Positions 60,732-64,000 of a stretch of 64,000 nucleotides of DNA are shown here, one piece after another; the first letter of the stretch is position 1; each line of letters starts with the position of its first letter. Below the pieces are notes generated by a model. That model was not told the origin of the DNA. It did no database searches and worked only from the letters and a program-made list of their open reading frames with translations. The position numbers and the translations under genes were made by a program. The stretch comes from Larkinella knui. GTDB taxonomy: Bacteria; Bacteroidota; Bacteroidia; Cytophagales; Spirosomataceae. Where the stretch lies: contig NZ_RQJP01000004.1 of assembly GCF_003858645.1 (NCBI RefSeq), positions 372,001 through 436,000 of the forward strand, in the 5' to 3' direction.

Positions 60732-62669
60732 ATGCAGACGGATTTACTGATACTTTTGATTCCGCTGTTGCCTTTAATCGGATTCATTATTAATGGAATT
60801 GGTTTCCGAAAGGTGCCAGCCGGACTGGTCGGCATCATCGGAACGCTGGGGCCACTGGCTGCCTTTGCCTGTGTTCTGCTCGTGTTCAACGGTTTCAATA
60901 CGATTTCTGAACTGGGTAATGCAGCCCCCATCCGAACGGTTTTGTTCGACTGGATCACGGTGGGCCACTTCACAATCCCCTTCTCGTTCCAGATCGACCA
61001 GCTTTCGCTGATCATGTTGCTGATCGTGACCGGTGTCGGATCGCTGATTCACATCTATTCCATCGGCTACATGAAGCACGACGACGGCTACGGGAAGTTT
61101 ATGGCCTTCCTGAACCTGTTTTTGTTCTTCATGCTCCTGCTGGTCATGGGGTCCAACTACGTCGTCATGTTCATCGGCTGGGAAGGCGTGGGGCTTTGTT
61201 CGTACCTCCTCATCGGCTTCTGGAACAAAAACACGAGTTATAACAATGCAGCCCGCAAAGCCTTCGTCATGAACCGCATCGGTGACCTTGGTTTTCTGCT
61301 CGGTATTTTCATGATCATGGGCGCTTTCGGCACCGTCGAATACCTCGAAGTGTTCGAACAGGCCGCCGGTTTCCCCGTCAGTGATCCAACGGTGGTTGCC
61401 ATAACGCTTTTGCTGTTCGTCGGTGCGATGGGGAAATCGGCACAGATTCCGCTCTACACCTGGCTTCCTGACGCGATGGCCGGGCCAACGCCGGTTTCGG
61501 CCCTGATCCACGCGGCCACGATGGTGACGGCGGGAATCTACATGGTCGTTCGCTCAAACGTTCTCTACACCCTGTCGCCCATTACGCTCGAAATTATGGG
61601 CGGTATTGCCATCGCCACGGCTTTGCTGGCCGCTTCGATTGGCCTGGTGCAAAACGACATCAAGAAAGTACTGGCCTATTCGACGGTCAGTCAATTGGGG
61701 TATATGTTCCTGGGATTGAGCGTCATGGGGTACACATCGGGCATTTTTCACGTCATGACCCACGCCTTTTTTAAAGCGTTGTTGTTCCTGGCGGCCGGTA
61801 GTGTGATCCACGCGATGGCCGATGAACAGGACATTCGGAAGATGGGCGGTTTGCGAAAATACCTGCCCATCACCTACTGGACCTTCCTGATTGCCACCAT
61901 TGCCATTTCCGGTATTCCACCATTCGCCGGTTTCTTCTCGAAAGATGAGATTCTGATGCACGTCTACGAACACAACAAGTTCCTGTGGGCGCTGGGCGTT
62001 ATCGGCTCCGCCATGACTTCTTTCTACATGTTCCGCTTGCTGTTTCTGACCTTTTTCGGTCGTTTCCGCGGGTCGGAGCACACGCGTGAGCATTTGCACG
62101 AATCCCCCGCAACGATGACGATTCCGCTGCTGGTGCTGGCGGCCCTGTCGGTGATCGGCGGCTTTTTCAACGTTCCGGAAGTACTGGGCGGCAGTGCACC
62201 ATTGGCGGAGTTTCTCAGTCCGATTTTTGAGTTGTCTCACAAAGTCCGGCCCAATGCCTTCAACGAAACCCTACTGACCCACAGCCAGGAATATATGCTG
62301 ATGGGCGTGTCGGCCGGAGTTGCCATTATCGCGCTGATTGCTGCGTATGTAATGTATATACAGCGGGTTAATCTGCCCGAATCCGATACGGTTGAACGGC
62401 CGGTTCTGGAAAAAGTGCTGTACAACAAATATTACATCGACGAATTTTACGAAAACATCATCGTGAAACCGACGCGGGGTTTGTCGGACGCCTTCTATAG
62501 TTTCGGTGAGTTTATCATCGATGGCGTCGTCAACGGAATTGGCTGGGGCGTCAAACAGACGTCGGGACAGTTGCGGAAAATGCAAACCGGCTCGATCGGC
62601 TTCTACGTTTTCGCGATGGTCGTCAGCATTGCCGCTATTCTGTGGTTGCGGTTTTTTATCAAGTTTTAG
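60732..62669 (+). CDS. nuoL: NADH-quinone oxidoreductase subunit L
   Basis: A 645-residue antiporter-like proton-pumping subunit of complex I. GWEGVGLCSYLLIGFW with the conserved Glu, the Lys-containing GAMGKSAQIPLYTWLPDAMAGPTPVSALIHAATMVTAGIY block, and NDIKKVLAYSTVSQLGYMFLG are diagnostic. The C-terminal part has the extended amphipathic lateral helix region (about 540-620) that spans the other pumps. Normal length and complete. Confidence 0.97.
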   Translation: MQTDLLILLIPLLPLIGFIINGIGFRKVPAGLVGIIGTLGPLAAFACVLLVFNGFNTISELGNAAPIRTVLFDWITVGHFTIPFSFQIDQLSLIMLLIVTGVGSLIHIYSIGYMKHDDGYGKFMAFLNLFLFFMLLLVMGSNYVVMFIGWEGVGLCSYLLIGFWNKNTSYNNAARKAFVMNRIGDLGFLLGIFMIMGAFGTVEYLEVFEQAAGFPVSDPTVVAITLLLFVGAMGKSAQIPLYTWLPDAMAGPTPVSALIHAATMVTAGIYMVVRSNVLYTLSPITLEIMGGIAIATALLAASIGLVQNDIKKVLAYSTVSQLGYMFLGLSVMGYTSGIFHVMTHAFFKALLFLAAGSVIHAMADEQDIRKMGGLRKYLPITYWTFLIATIAISGIPPFAGFFSKDEILMHVYEHNKFLWALGVIGSAMTSFYMFRLLFLTFFGRFRGSEHTREHLHESPATMTIPLLVLAALSVIGGFFNVPEVLGGSAPLAEFLSPIFELSHKVRPNAFNETLLTHSQEYMLMGVSAGVAIIALIAAYVMYIQRVNLPESDTVERPVLEKVLYNKYYIDEFYENIIVKPTRGLSDAFYSFGEFIIDGVVNGIGWGVKQTSGQLRKMQTGSIGFYVFAMVVSIAAILWLRFFIKF

Positions 62670-62718
62670 TTCATTAGGGATCGGTCAACGGGTACCATCA
62701 CTTATCATAAAGTTGTAG

Positions 62719-64000
62719 ATGCTTACACTTTCCATTCTGCTCTTCCCGATTCTGGCGGCTCTGCTGGTGCTGGCTGTTGGGGGGAAACAGGCCAAACAAA
62801 TCGCTTTTCTGGGCGCGTTGGTCGAACTGGGCTTATCGGGTTATGCCTTTTTTAACTTTGTTCCCGACGCTACTTCCCAATTCAGTTTCGATTATCCGTG
62901 GATTTTCGCGGGCAGTATTCGCTTCAGTGCCGGTATCGACGGTGTCAGTCTGCTGCTCGTCGTTCTGACGGGCCTGCTGACGCCACTCATCATTCTGTCG
63001 GCTTTCCGCCATACGTATGAACGCCCGGCGGTATTTTATTCGCTGATTCTGTTCATGCAAGCTGCCTTAATGGGGGTTTTCACGGCGCGGGATGCCTTTC
63101 TTTTCTACCTCTATTTCGAAGCGGCTCTGATTCCGATTTACTTTCTGGCCGCTTCATGGGGCGGGGAAAACCGGATTGCGGTCACCTTCAAGTTTTTCCT
63201 GTATACCATTTTCGGCAGCTTGTTCATGCTGGTGGCGCTGGTTTATCTGTATTTCAAAACAGCGACGCCAGCCGGTTTACATTCATCAGCCATCGTTGAT
63301 TTTTATAATCTGAATCTGAGTTCAACCGAGCAAACCTGGATTTTCTGGGCATTTTTTGTCGCTTTTGCCATTAAAATGCCGGTATTTCCCTTCCATACCT
63401 GGCAACCGGATACCTACGTTGAATCGCCAACACCGGCTACCATGCTGCTGGCCGGTATTATGCTCAAAATGGGGGTTTATGGGGTCATTCGTCTGCTATT
63501 GCCCATCGTTCCGGAGGGCGTCAACCTGTGGGGAACCACGGCCATTGTCCTTTCCGTCATCGGTATTGTGTACGGAGCGATCATTGCCATTCGCCAGCGC
63601 GACATCAAGCGACTGATTGCCTATTCGTCGTTTTCGCACGTCGGATTGATGGCGGCCGGCGTTTTCTCGCAAACTTCCTACGGTATTCAGGGCGCACTCG
63701 TGCAGATGCTGGCGCACGGGATCAATGTCGTCGGTATGTTTTTCGTGGCCGACATCATCACATCCCGCACCAACACCCGGCTGCTCGACCAGATGGGCGG
63801 CATTACCCGGTATACACCCAAACTGACGGTTTATTTCATGATTCTGCTGCTGGGAACCGTAGCGCTGCCGCTGACCAACGGCTTTGTCGGTGAGTTTTTA
63901 CTGCTGGCGGGTGTATTCGAACACAACAACATCCTCGGTGCCGTGGCCGGTCTGACCATCATATTCGGGGCGGTTTATATGCTGCGGTTGTTTCAAAAAA
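62719..64000 (+). CDS. nuoM: NADH-quinone oxidoreductase subunit M, partial (window edge)
   Basis: The frame opens at the ATG at 62719 (MLTLSILLFPILAALL) and stays open to the window end, 427 codons. It carries the subunit M signatures FYLYFEAALIPIYFL with the conserved Glu, VAFAIKMPVFPFHTWQPDTYVESPTPATMLLAGIMLKMGVYGVIR and RDIKRLIAYSSFSHVGLMAAG. It is a proton-pumping antiporter-like subunit next to NuoL. It lies 49 bases after nuoL. The remaining C-terminal helices, perhaps 70-100 residues, are beyond the window. Confidence 0.95.
   Translation, partial: MLTLSILLFPILAALLVLAVGGKQAKQIAFLGALVELGLSGYAFFNFVPDATSQFSFDYPWIFAGSIRFSAGIDGVSLLLVVLTGLLTPLIILSAFRHTYERPAVFYSLILFMQAALMGVFTARDAFLFYLYFEAALIPIYFLAASWGGENRIAVTFKFFLYTIFGSLFMLVALVYLYFKTATPAGLHSSAIVDFYNLNLSSTEQTWIFWAFFVAFAIKMPVFPFHTWQPDTYVESPTPATMLLAGIMLKMGVYGVIRLLLPIVPEGVNLWGTTAIVLSVIGIVYGAIIAIRQRDIKRLIAYSSFSHVGLMAAGVFSQTSYGIQGALVQMLAHGINVVGMFFVADIITSRTNTRLLDQMGGITRYTPKLTVYFMILLLGTVALPLTNGFVGEFLLLAGVFEHNNILGAVAGLTIIFGAVYMLRLFQK

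Noticed and set aside
1-64000. CRISPR array, tRNA or rRNA genes
   Set aside because: No regularly spaced repeats, no cloverleaf with a conserved T-loop, and no rRNA-like conserved stretch were found by eye; a dedicated scan could still find a tRNA.

Overview
This window looks like a chromosomal stretch of a Bacteroidota bacterium of the order Cytophagales, probably family Spirosomataceae (Spirosoma/Larkinella-like). The evidence is three SusC/SusD outer-membrane pairs, a GldH lipoprotein, a BlaI/BlaR1 pair of the Bacteroidota type, mreBCD, Bacteroidota-type promoters (TTTG, 19 bases, TAnnTTTG) and moderate GC content. The taxonomic placement is inferred from gene content and was not tested by phylogeny. 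I saw no rRNA, tRNA, CRISPR array or complete insertion sequence.

Layout. 0-10 kb: a beta-propeller lipoprotein and a divergent AI-2E-type permease; a frameshifted Lon-N-domain gene behind gldH; a BlaI repressor, a BlaR1 M56 protease and a protease-less BlaR1-like protein; a large M16 peptidase. 10-25 kb: a cellulose-synthase-like glycosyltransferase; then a likely carbohydrate operon (susC, susD, an SGNH hydrolase, a 1163-residue PVC-type haem protein), a second protease-less BlaR1-like protein, another SGNH lipoprotein and a MORN-like protein. 24-34 kb: GDP-fucose synthase, a NeuD-like acyltransferase, an LpxH-like phosphoesterase, sbcD-sbcC, fabI and an RsmF-type rRNA methyltransferase. 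34-44.5 kb: two tandem susC/susD pairs of one subtype, separated by a decayed 5' fragment of a third susC. 44.6-54.2 kb, minus strand: lon, a DUF6702-like gene, rseP, a 29-residue membrane microprotein, dxr, an AT-rich ATPase/HNH pair resembling the Septu anti-phage system, and a GH3-family gene. 54.4-64 kb: mreB-mreC-mreD, a DUF433/DUF5615 toxin-antitoxin pair, glpK, a DnaQ-like exonuclease, and nuoK-nuoL-nuoM, the last cut by the window edge.

Two things stand out. First, the Septu-like pair sits between GH3 and dxr with almost no spacer: two bases on one side, an ATGA overlap on the other. It is far more AT-rich than the genes around it, and its HNH protein lacks the usual zinc-binding cysteines. 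Second, many intergenic gaps are filled almost exactly by long, nearly perfect inverted repeats (arms of 18-41 bases). One family occurs twice, and one of those copies is read in frame into the N-terminus of the DUF6702-like gene.

How the genes work together. The SusC/D pairs import glycans or other ligands across the outer membrane, and the SGNH and PVC-haem proteins beside the first pair probably process the substrate. BlaI/BlaR1 forms a protease-controlled repressor circuit. RseP, Lon, Dxr and FabI serve envelope stress, proteolysis, isoprenoid and fatty-acid synthesis. MreBCD sets cell shape and NuoKLM builds the membrane arm of complex I.
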